Positions 7,585-16,859 are shown, counted from the stretch's first letter. The stretch is 64,000 bases of DNA from Nonomuraea jiangxiensis (GCF_900099965.1 NZ_FNDJ01000040.1:26721-90720); one strand, 5' to 3'. Program-made: numbers and translations. Notes: generated from the letters alone by a model not told the origin.

Positions 7585-10500
7585 ATGACCCGAATCACCT
7601 TGTCGGCCCTGCTCCTGGCGGGTCTGCTGGTGGCGCCCGCCGGAGCCGGGCCCGCCACGGCCGCGGCGGACCCGATCCCGGAGGGCGCGGTCGTCGACCA
7701 GTTCGACGGCTCGGCCCTCGGCCCGGACTGGACCGTCTCGTCCCCCGACCGCTCCCGCTGGTCGGTCGCGGACGGCGCGCTGCACCTCGACACGCTCACC
7801 GGCGACACCCACCAGGCCACCAACAACGCCCGCAACCTCTTCCTCCTCGACATCCCCGACGGCGATTTCGAGGTCGTCACCAAGCTCAACGCCCCGGTGG
7901 CAGTCGACTACCAGAGCGCGGGCCTGCTCGCCTGGCAGGACTGGGACAACTACGTCCGGGCCGGGCTGGCCCACGTCGGCTTCGCCGGCGGGCCGGTGAT
8001 CGAGACGGCCACCGAGGTCGGTGCCGCCTTCACCTCCGGCTTCGCGGCCCGGCCCGGCTCGGCGGCCGAGACGATCAGACTGGCCAGGACGGGCGACGAG
8101 TTCGTCTCCTCCTACTGGGACGGCTCGGCCTGGGTGGAGGCGGCCAGGATGACGGCCCGGCTCGACGTCAGGCAGGTCGGGCTGTTCGGGCTGTCGGCGC
8201 AGAACGGCACCTCGATGCGGGCCGACTTCGACTACCTCGCGGTCAAGGCCGCCGAGGGGCGGGCCGTCGTGCCGCAGGGGCCGTTCACGTTGCGGGCGGC
8301 GGCGTACCCGTACCTGACCGTGGACCGGTCCGGGGCGGTGCGGGCCGCGGCGAAGGCGTCGATGACCGGCCTGGCCGTCACCGCCGAGCCCAGCGGCGCG
8401 GGCGTGCGGCTGAAGGACCTGGCGACCGGCGGATATCTGCAGGCCACGCAGCCGCCCGACGGCCGCGTGCGGCTGGGCGGGACACCGTCGGTCTTCCAGC
8501 TCAAGGACGCGGGCGGCGGCAAGGTCACCGTATCCACCGGCGACAGGCCGGTCACGATCGACGGCGGCCGGCTCGTGGTGGGGACGGAGGCGACCAGGTT
8601 CGCCGTCGAGCGCTACGGCTCCGGGGAGCTCACCGTGGACACCGGGGCCCGGGGCACGAAGGTCAGCCCCAACCTGTACGGCGTCTTCTACGAGGACATC
8701 AACCACGCCGCCGACGGCGGTCTGTACGCAGAGCTGGTGCAGAACCGCTCGTTCGAGTTCAACTCCACCGACGAGCGCTCCTACACCGGGCTGACCGCCT
8801 GGACTAAGACCGAGCGCGGCGCCACCGCCACCCTCGCCGTCACCGGCGAGGCGCCGCTGAACCCCAACAACCGCAACTACCTGCGGCTGGAGGTCACCGG
8901 CGAGGGCACGGCCGGAGTGAGCAACGCCGGCTTCAACCGCGGCCTGCCGCTCAAGGCGGGCAAGCGCTACGACCTGTCGCTGTGGGCCAGGCGCGCCGAC
9001 GGCGCCCCGCTGACGGTCACCGCCGAGGCGGGCACCGCCGTGCTCGGCAAGGCGACGCTGCGGGTCAAAGCGGGCCGCTGGGCCAGGTACACCGGCTCGT
9101 TCGTGTCGTCGGGCACCACCGACGCCGGCCGCCTGGTCGTCCAGGCCCCTGGCGGGCGGACCGACCTGGACATGGTCTCGCTGTTCCCGCGTGACACGTT
9201 CAAGGGCCGCGAGAACGGCATGCGGGCCGACCTGGCCACGATGATCGCCGACCTGAAGCCGCGGTTCCTGCGCTTCCCCGGCGGCTGCGTGACGAACGTC
9301 GGCACGTACGACCCGTACTCGCTCAACCAGGACCGGCGCCGCATCTACCAGTGGAAGGAGACGATCGGCCCGGTCGAGGAGCGGCCGACGAACTTCAACT
9401 TCTGGGGCTACAACCAGAGCTACGGCATCGGCTACTACGAGTACTTCCAGTTCGCCGAGGACATCGGGGCCGAGGCGCTGCCGGTGCTGTCGGTGGGTGT
9501 GAACGGCTGCGGCGAGAACCGGCCGCTCACCGACGAGGCCAAGCTGGCCCGGTGGGTGCAGGACACGCTGGACCTGATCGAGTTCGCCAACGGGCCGGTG
9601 ACGTCGGAGTGGGGCAGGAAGCGGGCCGAACTGGGGCATCCCAAGCCGTTCGGGCTGGACTACATCGGGCTCGGGAACGAGGAGATCTACCCGGAGTTCT
9701 TCGCGAACTACCCCAAGTTCGCCGACGCGATCAGGGCCAGGTACCCGTCCATCAAGATCATCAGTAACTCGGGGCAGACGTCGCAGGGCGCCTGGTTCGA
9801 CCGGATGTGGCAGTTCGCCCGCGACCAGCGGGCCGACCTGGTCGACGAGCACTACTACAACAACCCGGACTGGTTCCTGGCCAACAACCGCCGCTACGAC
9901 TCCTACGGCCGGAGCGGGCCGCAGGTGTTCGTGGGCGAGTACGCCTCCCGGGGCAACACGTTCTACAACGCGCTGGCGGAGGCGTCGTACGTCACCGGCC
10001 TGGAGCGCAACTCCGACGTCGTGGAGCTGGCCTCGTACGCGCCGCTGCTGGCCAACGTGGACTACGTGGACTGGACGCCGGACCTCATCTGGTTCGACAA
10101 CGATGAGGCGTACGGCTCGCCGAGCTACCACGTGCAGAAGCTGTTCTCCACGAACGTGGGCGACCGGGTGCTGCCGAGCACGTTCGAGGGCGAGGCCAGG
10201 CCGGTCGACGACATCAAGGGCGGCGTCGGGCTCGGCTCCTGGAACACGGCCGTCAGATACGACGACGTGAAGGTCACCGCGGCGGACGGCACCGTGCTGC
10301 TGTCGGACGACTTCTCGGCCGGCTCCGCCGCGTGGACGCCCGGCCGCGGCACCTGGGCCGTGCAGGACGGCGCATACGTGCAGACCGCCCAGACCGAGGA
10401 CGCCAGGTCCACGGCGGGCTCGGCGGACTGGTCGAACTACACGATCGAGGCGACCGCCCGCAAGATCTCCGGCGCGGAGGGTTTCCTGCTGATGTTCGGG

Positions 10501-11007
10501 GTCCGCGACACCGGCACCTACTACTGGTGGAACGTGGGCGGCTGGAACAACACCCAGTCGGCCGTCGAGAAGGCCGTGAACGGTGGCAAGTCCTCGATCG
10601 CCACCTCCACCACGACCGTCGAGACCGGCCGCGACTACCGGCTCAAGGTCGTGGTGAACGGCCGGAACATCTCGACCTGGCTGGACGGGGAGAAGATCAA
10701 CGAGTTCGTGGACAGCGCGGCGGTGGAGCCGCTGTACCAGGTGGTCTCCAGGGACGGGAAGTCCGTGACGCTCAAGGTCGTCAACGCGCAGGACACGGCC
10801 GTACGCGCCGCCGTGGACCTGGGCTCGGCCCGCTTCAGGCCGACCGCCACGGTGACGTCGCTGACCGGCGCGCCGGCCGACACCAACTCGATCGCCGAAC
10901 CTGACCGGGTGGCGCCGGTGGAGTCCCGGATGGACGGCTTCTCCTCGGCCTTCACCTACGACTTCCCTGCGTACTCGGTGACGTTCGTACGCCTCACCGA
11001 ACGGTGA
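7585..11007 (+). CDS. Secreted multidomain GH51 alpha-L-arabinofuranosidase
   Basis: This is a 1140-residue extracellular enzyme predicted to release arabinofuranose from plant polysaccharides. ATG at 7585 follows GAGGAG by ten bases; the signal peptide (residues 1 to about 30) ends around ATAAAD. A concanavalin-like (DUF1349-type) module covers about residues 36-215 and a beta-trefoil-like stretch about 220-345. The GH51 region then begins (VSPNLYGVFYEDINHAADGG near 358) with an inserted carbohydrate-binding-like module at about 400-525. The catalytic barrel contains the acid/base GLGNEE with Glu699 and the nucleophile VFVGEYAS with Glu785. A second jelly-roll insert follows at about 885-1050, splitting the terminal beta domain. 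At 1140 residues it is about twice the size of intracellular GH51 enzymes of roughly 500 residues. It diverges from the repressor gene and is preceded by a double operator. Confidence 0.92.
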   Translation: MTRITLSALLLAGLLVAPAGAGPATAAADPIPEGAVVDQFDGSALGPDWTVSSPDRSRWSVADGALHLDTLTGDTHQATNNARNLFLLDIPDGDFEVVTKLNAPVAVDYQSAGLLAWQDWDNYVRAGLAHVGFAGGPVIETATEVGAAFTSGFAARPGSAAETIRLARTGDEFVSSYWDGSAWVEAARMTARLDVRQVGLFGLSAQNGTSMRADFDYLAVKAAEGRAVVPQGPFTLRAAAYPYLTVDRSGAVRAAAKASMTGLAVTAEPSGAGVRLKDLATGGYLQATQPPDGRVRLGGTPSVFQLKDAGGGKVTVSTGDRPVTIDGGRLVVGTEATRFAVERYGSGELTVDTGARGTKVSPNLYGVFYEDINHAADGGLYAELVQNRSFEFNSTDERSYTGLTAWTKTERGATATLAVTGEAPLNPNNRNYLRLEVTGEGTAGVSNAGFNRGLPLKAGKRYDLSLWARRADGAPLTVTAEAGTAVLGKATLRVKAGRWARYTGSFVSSGTTDAGRLVVQAPGGRTDLDMVSLFPRDTFKGRENGMRADLATMIADLKPRFLRFPGGCVTNVGTYDPYSLNQDRRRIYQWKETIGPVEERPTNFNFWGYNQSYGIGYYEYFQFAEDIGAEALPVLSVGVNGCGENRPLTDEAKLARWVQDTLDLIEFANGPVTSEWGRKRAELGHPKPFGLDYIGLGNEEIYPEFFANYPKFADAIRARYPSIKIISNSGQTSQGAWFDRMWQFARDQRADLVDEHYYNNPDWFLANNRRYDSYGRSGPQVFVGEYASRGNTFYNALAEASYVTGLERNSDVVELASYAPLLANVDYVDWTPDLIWFDNDEAYGSPSYHVQKLFSTNVGDRVLPSTFEGEARPVDDIKGGVGLGSWNTAVRYDDVKVTAADGTVLLSDDFSAGSAAWTPGRGTWAVQDGAYVQTAQTEDARSTAGSADWSNYTIEATARKISGAEGFLLMFGVRDTGTYYWWNVGGWNNTQSAVEKAVNGGKSSIATSTTTVETGRDYRLKVVVNGRNISTWLDGEKINEFVDSAAVEPLYQVVSRDGKSVTLKVVNAQDTAVRAAVDLGSARFRPTATVTSLTGAPADTNSIAEPDRVAPVESRMDGFSSAFTYDFPAYSVTFVRLTER

Positions 11008-11027
11008 GGTGAGGGCGGGGCCGCCCG

Positions 11028-11774
11028 CTACCGGACCACCCGGTAGTGGGTGGTCATCCGCCCCTCGTCGTCCAGGACGTGGAAGGCGACCAGCGGCGGC
11101 AGGTCGTGGTCCACGCAGGTCTCGAACGACGTCCCGCCCTCCCACGGCAGCTTCAGCGTGGACACGACCCCCGCGGCGACCAGCAGCGGCCGGCCGGCGA
11201 ACGTCGTGGCGGCGGGCGTGTGCGCGTGGCCGACCAGCACGGCGGGCACGTTGGGCCGGGCGGCGAGCAGGTCCGCCAGCCGCTCGGGCCGGTGCAGCCT
11301 GATCCCGTCCACCGGCGGGCTGTGCAGCGGCACCGGCGGGTGGTGGAAGGCCACGAACACCGGCAGGTCCGTGCCGTCCAGCACGCCCTCCAGCCAGTCG
11401 AGGGTCTCCTCCTCCAGGTCGCCCGGGTTCTCGCCGGGGATGGAGGAGTCGCACATCGCGTAGACCGCGTTGGCGGTGCGGAGCACCTGGTTGACCGGCC
11501 CCGGCGCGGGCGGCTCGCCGAGCAGCACCCGGCGGAACTCGGCGCGGTGGTCGTGGTTGCCGGGGCCGACCAGGACCGGGTGGCGCGAGGTGAGCAGCTT
11601 GGCCGCCTGCTCGTACTCCGTGGCGCTCCCGTGGTCGGCGATGTCGCCGGTGACGAGCACGGCGTCGAGGTCGCCGGGCAGGTCTTCCAGGTAACGCATG
11701 ACAGAAGCGGCGCGTCCGACGCTCTCGGGGGTGGCGCCGATGTGGATGTCGCTCAGGTGAGCGATCACGATCAT
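11028..11774 (-). CDS. Calcineurin-like metallophosphoesterase (CpdA/Icc class)
   Basis: This is a 248-residue two-metal phosphoesterase. The metal ligands are all visible: Asp9 and His11 (LSDIH), Asp44 (GDIADHG), the GNHDH motif, a His in FHHPP and the terminal GHAHTP. The size and order match the class III cyclic nucleotide phosphodiesterase group (CpdA/Icc), so cAMP or another small phosphodiester is a likely substrate, though substrate range in this family is broad. ATG at 11774 follows AAGGA by nine bases. It converges on the GH51 gene with a 20-base gap; a 7-bp hairpin at 11028-11046 overlaps its stop codon and could help terminate transcription. It diverges from the MocR gene. Confidence 0.88.
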   Translation of the reverse strand: MIVIAHLSDIHIGATPESVGRAASVMRYLEDLPGDLDAVLVTGDIADHGSATEYEQAAKLLTSRHPVLVGPGNHDHRAEFRRVLLGEPPAPGPVNQVLRTANAVYAMCDSSIPGENPGDLEEETLDWLEGVLDGTDLPVFVAFHHPPVPLHSPPVDGIRLHRPERLADLLAARPNVPAVLVGHAHTPAATTFAGRPLLVAAGVVSTLKLPWEGGTSFETCVDHDLPPLVAFHVLDDEGRMTTHYRVVR

Positions 11775-11848
11775 GGAGGTGTCCTTCCGGATTCTGCCTG
11801 CTCACCTACCGTAAACCGGACGACGGACCACACGTAAGATCCGGTGCC

Positions 11849-13270
11849 GTGCGGGAAAGTTGGGCCGGTTCCGGAGTGGACCTGCATCTGGAGCTCCGTC
11901 CTTCGGGCGGGCGGCGGCGCGCGCTGGAGGACGCGCTGCGCGGGGCGATCAGGGACGGGCGGCTCCCGCGCGGCACCCGGCTGCCCTCGACCCGCTCCCT
12001 GGCGGCCGAGCTGGGGCTGTCGCGGGGGACGGTGAGCGCGGCGTACGACCAGCTCACCGAGGAGGGTTACCTGACGACCCGGCCGGGCTCGGCGACCCGC
12101 GTATCCGACATGTCGACCCCGGTCCCCGCCGCGCCGCCGCCTGCCGGTGTGCTCCCGGTGCCTTCGGCCGGTGCCGTCGCCTGGCGGGCGTCGCCCGGGG
12201 GGCCGGCTCATGACCTGCGTCCGGGGCTGCCCGACGTGTCGGCGTTCCCCGTACGGGCCTGGCTGCGCGCCACCCGCCACGTGCTGGCCACCGCGCCCGC
12301 CGAGATCTTCGGCGCCTGCGACCCGCGCGGCCGGATCGAGCTGCGGACGGCCCTGGCCGGCTACCTGGCCAGGACCCGCGGGGTGGTCACCACGCCGGAC
12401 CTGATCGTGATCACCACGGGCTTCGTCCAGACCCTCAACCTGCTCGCCACCGCGATCGACGGCCCGGTCGCCATGGAGGACCCGGGCCACGACTTCTACC
12501 GCGAGGTCGTCCGCCGCACCGGGCACGACGTCGTCCCGCTGCCGGTGGACGAGCTGGGCGCGAGGACCGGCACGCTCACGCCGGACGTCGCGGCCGCCGT
12601 CGTCACGCCCACCCATCAGTACCCCATGGGCGTCCCCCTGCACCCCCGGCGGCGCCGCGCGCTGCGTGACTGGGCCGTCGGCGGCGGGCTGGTGATCGAG
12701 GACGACTACGACGGGGAGTTCCGCTACGACCGCCAGCCCGTCGGCGCGTTACAGGGCACCGCGCCCGAGCACGTGGTGTACTTCGGCACCACCTCCACGA
12801 CGCTGGGCCCGGCCCTGCGCCTGGCCTGGATGGCGGTGCCGCCGGCGCTGATCGGCCCGCTCACCGAGGCCAAGCTGCACGCCGACGCCCACACCGAGGC
12901 GCTTGGCCAGCTCGTACTGGCGCGGCTGATCGAGACCCACGACTACGACCGGCTCATCCGCGCCGCCCGCCTGCGCTACCGCCGCCGCCGCGACCTGCTG
13001 CTCGCCCGCCTCACGGCCGCGCTGCCCGGCGCGCGGTTCCCGGGGGTCGCCGCGGGCCTGCGCGCACTGCTCCTCCTGCCCCCGGACGGCCCGGCGGAGG
13101 CCGACCTGCTGGCCGCGTGCGAGCGCCGCGGCATCGCCCTGCGCGGCGCCTCACCCCTCTGGCAGACCGCCGGTCCCGAGGGCCTGCTCATCGGGTACGC
13201 CGCCGCGCCCGAACGCGCCTACCCGCGCGCCCTCGACGCCCTGGCGGAAACGTTGAAGGACTTCTCGTGA
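11849..13270 (+). CDS. MocR/PdxR-type GntR regulator with a degenerate aminotransferase domain
   Basis: This is a 473-residue fusion of a GntR winged helix-turn-helix (about residues 15-85, GTRLPSTRSLAAELGLSRGTVSAAYDQL) and a fold-type I aminotransferase domain (about 125-470). The PLP-facing aspartate region VIEDDYDGEFRYD is present. The lysine that forms the Schiff base in relatives (motif GTxSKxLxPxLR) is replaced: the sequence reads GTTSTTLGPALR, with Thr317 at the lysine position. The protein therefore probably senses another ligand, or PLP non-covalently. The GTG at 11849 has no clear Shine-Dalgarno; GTG at 11876 is an alternative. It diverges from the phosphoesterase gene; its target is unknown. 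Confidence 0.85.
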   Translation: MRESWAGSGVDLHLELRPSGGRRRALEDALRGAIRDGRLPRGTRLPSTRSLAAELGLSRGTVSAAYDQLTEEGYLTTRPGSATRVSDMSTPVPAAPPPAGVLPVPSAGAVAWRASPGGPAHDLRPGLPDVSAFPVRAWLRATRHVLATAPAEIFGACDPRGRIELRTALAGYLARTRGVVTTPDLIVITTGFVQTLNLLATAIDGPVAMEDPGHDFYREVVRRTGHDVVPLPVDELGARTGTLTPDVAAAVVTPTHQYPMGVPLHPRRRRALRDWAVGGGLVIEDDYDGEFRYDRQPVGALQGTAPEHVVYFGTTSTTLGPALRLAWMAVPPALIGPLTEAKLHADAHTEALGQLVLARLIETHDYDRLIRAARLRYRRRRDLLLARLTAALPGARFPGVAAGLRALLLLPPDGPAEADLLAACERRGIALRGASPLWQTAGPEGLLIGYAAAPERAYPRALDALAETLKDFS

Positions 13271-13333
13271 ACCGGGAACCCACCGGGCACGCCACCCGTT
13301 GTCCAGGTGAGCGCACGCTGACGGAGGAGGGAC

Positions 13334-13534
13334 ATGGGCTGGCACTACCGTAAGTCGATCAAGGTCGGGCCGTTCCGGATCAACCTGTCGCGGCACGGTG
13401 TCGGCCACAGCTACGGCAACCGGCGATTCCACATCTCGGCCACTCCCGACGGCCGCCGCCACGTGACCGTGCGGCTGCCAGGAGGCTTCCAGGTGGGCAA
13501 GACGTTCGGCAAGCGCCGCTACAGACATTACTGA
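13334..13534 (+). CDS. DUF4236 small basic protein
   Basis: This is a 66-residue basic protein matching DUF4236 in pattern (WHYRKSIKVGPFRINLSRHGVGHSYG, ending in a KRRYRHY tail). The family has no established function. It is often seen as a domain near the start of larger phage- or stress-associated proteins, but here it stands alone. ATG at 13334 follows GGAGGAGG, an excellent ribosome binding site. The gene is monocistronic and ends just before a strong intrinsic terminator. Confidence 0.75.
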   Translation: MGWHYRKSIKVGPFRINLSRHGVGHSYGNRRFHISATPDGRRHVTVRLPGGFQVGKTFGKRRYRHY

Positions 13535-13565
13535 CCTTCGGCGGTCTTCGACCGCTTGAGATAGA

Positions 13566-13603
13566 ACGGGCCGGGGGCGAAAGCCTCCGGCCCGTCCCCT
13601 TTT
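13566..13603 (+). terminator. Intrinsic terminator after the DUF4236 gene
   Basis: A 13-bp stem (arms 13566-13578 and 13583-13595, one G-T wobble) closed by a GAAA tetraloop is followed by CCCCTTTT. It lies 31 bases after the DUF4236 stop codon. Confidence 0.85.
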
Positions 13604-13635
13604 CCCGGTGGCGGCAATGCCTGCAAAGTGGTCAG

Positions 13636-15099
13636 ATGAGTGCCCACATGAGCCCGGAGGAGTTCCGCCGCCACGGCAAGCAGGTCATCGACTGGATCGC
13701 GGACTACCTCGCCGGCATCGAGTCCTATCCCGTGATGTCCCAGGTCAAGCCCGGTGAGATCCGGCGCGCGCTGCCGCCGGAGCCGCCCGAGCACGGGGAG
13801 CCGTTCGAGGACGTGCTCGCGGACCTGGACCGGGTCCTGCTGCCCGGCATCACGCACTGGCAGCATCCCGGCTTCTTCGCCTACTACCCGTCCAACGCCA
13901 GCGGCCCGGCCATCCTGGGCGACCTGCTGTCCAGCGGGCTCGGCGTGCAGGGCATGCTCTGGGTGACCAGCCCGGCGTGTACGGAGCTGGAGACGGTCGT
14001 GGTCGACTGGCTGGCCGGGCTGCTGGGGCTGCCGGACCACTTCCGCACCGACGCGAGGGGCGGCGGCGTGATCCAGGACTCGGCGTCGAGCGCCTGCCTG
14101 GTCGCGCTGCTGGCCGCGCTGCACCGGGCGGGCGGCGGCCGGTTCGCCACGCACGGCGCGGACCGTCCGTACACGCTGTACGTGTCGAGCCAGACGCATT
14201 CGTCGCTGGAGAAGGCGGCCCGGATCACCGGGCTGGGGTCGGCGCGGGTACGGGTGGTGGACGTCGACCCGCGTACCTTGGCCATGGACCCCGGCCACCT
14301 GCGCGCCCTGCTGGACCAGGACGTGGCCGCGGGCGCGGTCCCGGCCATGGTGTGCGCCACGGTGGGCACCACCTCCACCGCCGCGATCGACCCGGTGGCC
14401 GCCCTCGGCGAGATCTGCCGCGAGCGCGGGATCTGGCTGCACGTGGACGCCGCCTATGCCGGGGTCGCGGCGATCTGCCCGGAGTTCCGGTGGGTCAACG
14501 ACGGGGTGGCCGACCACGCCGACTCCTACTCCACCAATCCGCACAAGTGGCTGCTGACGAACTTCGACTGCACCGTGCTCTGGACGGCCGACCGCGCCCC
14601 GCTGCTCGGCGCGCTGTCGATCCTGCCGGAGTTCCTCATTAACGCCGCGACCTCCTCCGGCTCCGTCATCGACTATCGGGACTGGCAGGTGTCGCTGGGG
14701 CGGCGGTTCAGGGCGCTGAAGTTGTGGTCGGTGATCCGCTGGTACGGCGCCGAGGGGCTGCGCGCGCACATCCGCAAGGGCGTGGGCCTGGCGCAGGACC
14801 TCGCCTCGTGGATCGCCGCCGACCCGGGGTTCGAGGTGCACGAGCCGCATCCGCTCGGGCTGGTGTGCTTCCGCCCGCGGTGGCCGGGCCTGACCGGGGC
14901 CGCGGCGGACCAGGCCACGACCCGGCTGATGGAGCTGCTCAACGCCGGTGGGGAGCTGTACATGACGCACACCAGGATCGACGGCCGGGTGGTGCTGCGG
15001 ATGGCCATCGGCGGCGTGGCCACCGAGCGGCGGCACGTGGAACAGGCATGGGAGCGGATCCGCCGGGAGCACGCGGCCCTGTCGGCCCCCGGCCACTGA
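13636..15099 (+). CDS. Aromatic-L-amino-acid decarboxylase (PLP-dependent group II)
   Basis: This is a 487-residue PLP enzyme predicted to decarboxylate an aromatic amino acid (tryptophan, tyrosine or DOPA) to the amine in the cytoplasm. The family hallmarks are present: HWQHPGFFAYYP near residues 74-85, the substrate-pocket SPACTELE, cofactor-binding Asp271 in HVDAAYAG and the Schiff-base Lys304 in STNPHKWL. Length and order match the DDC/TDC family. The ATG at 13636 has only weak upstream purines; a second ATG at 13648 is possible. It is downstream of a terminator, so it needs its own promoter, and it converges on the WYL regulator gene with an 18-base gap. Nothing nearby suggests a biosynthetic cluster, so the substrate is open. 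Confidence 0.9.
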   Translation: MSAHMSPEEFRRHGKQVIDWIADYLAGIESYPVMSQVKPGEIRRALPPEPPEHGEPFEDVLADLDRVLLPGITHWQHPGFFAYYPSNASGPAILGDLLSSGLGVQGMLWVTSPACTELETVVVDWLAGLLGLPDHFRTDARGGGVIQDSASSACLVALLAALHRAGGGRFATHGADRPYTLYVSSQTHSSLEKAARITGLGSARVRVVDVDPRTLAMDPGHLRALLDQDVAAGAVPAMVCATVGTTSTAAIDPVAALGEICRERGIWLHVDAAYAGVAAICPEFRWVNDGVADHADSYSTNPHKWLLTNFDCTVLWTADRAPLLGALSILPEFLINAATSSGSVIDYRDWQVSLGRRFRALKLWSVIRWYGAEGLRAHIRKGVGLAQDLASWIAADPGFEVHEPHPLGLVCFRPRWPGLTGAAADQATTRLMELLNAGGELYMTHTRIDGRVVLRMAIGGVATERRHVEQAWERIRREHAALSAPGH

Positions 15100-15117
15100 C
15101 GCCGATCCGAACCACCG

Positions 15118-16062
15118 TCATCCCTGATAGCGGGCGACGAGCTCCGCGCCGATCCGCGCCAGCTCGGCCCTGACCTGCTCCGGCTCCACCACTTCCACGA
15201 GCGACCCCCACCCGGCGAGCTGCTCGGCGATCGTCAGCGGCGTCGGGGCCGCCACCCGCGCCCTGATCCGCCCGTCCGCCTCGACGCCCTCGGGGTCGCA
15301 GTGCCGGCCGAAGTGCGAGCGCAGGATCGGCAGGAACCGCTCGGCGATGAGCACGGTGGCCGAGACCAGCGACCGCCGCCGTTCCATCTCGGCCACGACC
15401 TCCTCCCACGCCTGCGACAGCTCGAAGCCCGCGGGCCGCTCGAAGGTCCGGTCGGTCACGGTGGCCGCGGCGATCCGGTCCACCCGGAACGTACGCTGCC
15501 CGTCCCCGGTCCCGGCCACCAGGTACCAGACGTCGTCCTTTGCCACCAGGCCCCAGGGCTCGACCAGGCGCAGCGTGGGTTTCCCCGAGCGGCCCTCGTA
15601 CCGGAGGCTGACCTGGCGGCGGCGTACGGTGGCGCTCTGCAGGGTCTGCACCAGCGCCGGCCGCTCGGGCTCGCGCTCGCCCCAGCCGGCCGGGTCGACC
15701 ACCACGGCCCCGGCCGCCGCCTCGGCGTCGGCCCTGAACGTGCCGGGCAGCGCCCGCAGCAGCTTGCGCAGCGCCGACCTGAGCTCCGGCGCGACGGAGG
15801 CGGCCGGGCCGGCCAGCAGGAAGAGCGCCTGGGCCTCGGGCGCGGTGAGCCCCGTCAGATCGGTCCTGGCGCCGCCCACCAGCGACCAGCCGCCACCACG
15901 CCCGGCCTGCGGATACACCGGCACGCCCGCCGCGGACAGCGCTTCGAGGTCGCGGCGCGCGGTGGCGACCGACACCTCCAGCTCCGCCGCCAGCTCGGCC
16001 GCGGTCACCCGGCCCCGCGCCTGCATGAGCAGCAGCACCGCGACGAGACGATCAGCACGCAT
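15118..16062 (-). CDS. WYL-domain transcriptional regulator (YafY/DeoR-like)
   Basis: This is a 314-residue regulator with an amino-terminal winged helix-turn-helix (MRADRLVAVLLLMQARGRVTAAELAAELEVSVATARRDLEAL) followed by a WYL domain (about 130-210, containing VEPWGLVAKDDVWYLVAG) and a WYL C-terminal extension. WYL domains commonly bind nucleic acid or nucleotide ligands. ATG at 16062 is chosen because it begins the HTH and follows GGGGGGAG; the upstream extension to 16185 is Arg/Gly-rich read-through. The adjacent genes on both sides are on the other strand. Targets are unknown. Confidence 0.85.
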   Translation of the reverse strand: MRADRLVAVLLLMQARGRVTAAELAAELEVSVATARRDLEALSAAGVPVYPQAGRGGGWSLVGGARTDLTGLTAPEAQALFLLAGPAASVAPELRSALRKLLRALPGTFRADAEAAAGAVVVDPAGWGEREPERPALVQTLQSATVRRRQVSLRYEGRSGKPTLRLVEPWGLVAKDDVWYLVAGTGDGQRTFRVDRIAAATVTDRTFERPAGFELSQAWEEVVAEMERRRSLVSATVLIAERFLPILRSHFGRHCDPEGVEADGRIRARVAAPTPLTIAEQLAGWGSLVEVVEPEQVRAELARIGAELVARYQG

Positions 16063-16226
16063 GCCCGCGATTCTCCCCCCGAACCTGCCCGATCTCCCCC
16101 CGAACGTGCCCGATCGACGAGCGCTTCGCCCCGGCGAACCGGCGCCCGGCCCCCCGTCTGTGGCCACCTGTGGCCGATCCCGCACGGGTTGTTCTCGCAG
16201 GGTGACGAGTCTGCGATCCTGTACCC

Positions 16227-16748
16227 GTGTCCAGGCCGCACATCCTGATCACCGCCCCGCCGCGCACCGGCAAGACCACCGTGGTCCGCCGCCTCGCCGA
16301 CCTGCTGCAGGCGGTGGGTGTGCCGGTCTGCGGCTTCGTCAGCGACGAGCTACGCGAGCACGGCCAGCGGGTGGGCTTCACCGTGGAGGAGTTCGGCGGG
16401 CGCAAGACGGTCATGGCCCACGTCTCTTGGGCCTCCGGCCCCCGGATCGGGCGCTACGGGGTCAACGTGCCCGACTTCGAGCGCATCGCGTTGCCCGCCA
16501 TGGAGCGGGCGATGACCACCAGGGGCGCCGTCGCGCTCATCGACGAGATCGGGCCCATGGAGCTGCTGTCGCCCGCGTTCCTGCCGCGCTGCATGGCGCT
16601 GTTCAACGCCGACCTGCCCGTGGTGGCCACGGTTCACCAGCGCAGCCATCCGATGCTGAAGACCCGTCTTGAGGCCGACCTGATCACGGTCACCCCGCAA
16701 AACCGCGACGAACTCCCGGAGACCCTGAAGCGACTGCTGTCGGACTGA
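16227..16748 (+). CDS. THEP1-family nucleoside-triphosphatase
   Basis: This is a small P-loop NTPase of 173 residues. Walker A is APPRTGKTT near residues 10-18; Walker B is VALIDEIGPMEL near 101-112, the signature of the NTPase_1/THEP1 group. A later NTP-hydrolysis region reads PVVATVHQRSHP. The family hydrolyses ATP/GTP slowly and occurs in archaea, some bacteria and animals; its cellular role is unsettled. The start is GTG at 16227 because it leads directly into the P-loop. It is divergent from the WYL gene with 164 bases between them and is followed by an 18-bp palindrome that belongs to the next operon. Confidence 0.82.
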   Translation: MSRPHILITAPPRTGKTTVVRRLADLLQAVGVPVCGFVSDELREHGQRVGFTVEEFGGRKTVMAHVSWASGPRIGRYGVNVPDFERIALPAMERAMTTRGAVALIDEIGPMELLSPAFLPRCMALFNADLPVVATVHQRSHPMLKTRLEADLITVTPQNRDELPETLKRLLSD

Positions 16749-16786
16749 GCCTCGCCCGGCTCGCCCGCACGGTGCATTAGTCGTGA

Positions 16787-16804
16787 ATTATCGGCACCGA
16801 TAAT
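16787..16804. promoter_or_regulatory. 18-bp palindrome before the membrane protein/solute-binding pair
   Basis: ATTATCGG-CA-CCGATAAT is a perfect inverted repeat of 8 bases with a two-base centre, in an AT-richer patch of an otherwise GC-rich region. It ends 55 bases before the membrane protein start and has the size and symmetry of a dimeric repressor operator. The regulator is not identified. Confidence 0.55.
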
Positions 16805-16859
16805 CGCTCGCGAGTGGCAAAGTATGGTGTCGAAAGGGAGCCGCAGAGTAGGATTAGCT

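Noticed and set aside
7540..11805. A 1421-codon open frame on the minus strand across the GH51 gene
   Set aside because: It is antisense to a gene with clear domains and catalytic residues. Its translation is Arg/Gly/Val-rich low complexity, the usual shadow of GC-rich coding DNA.
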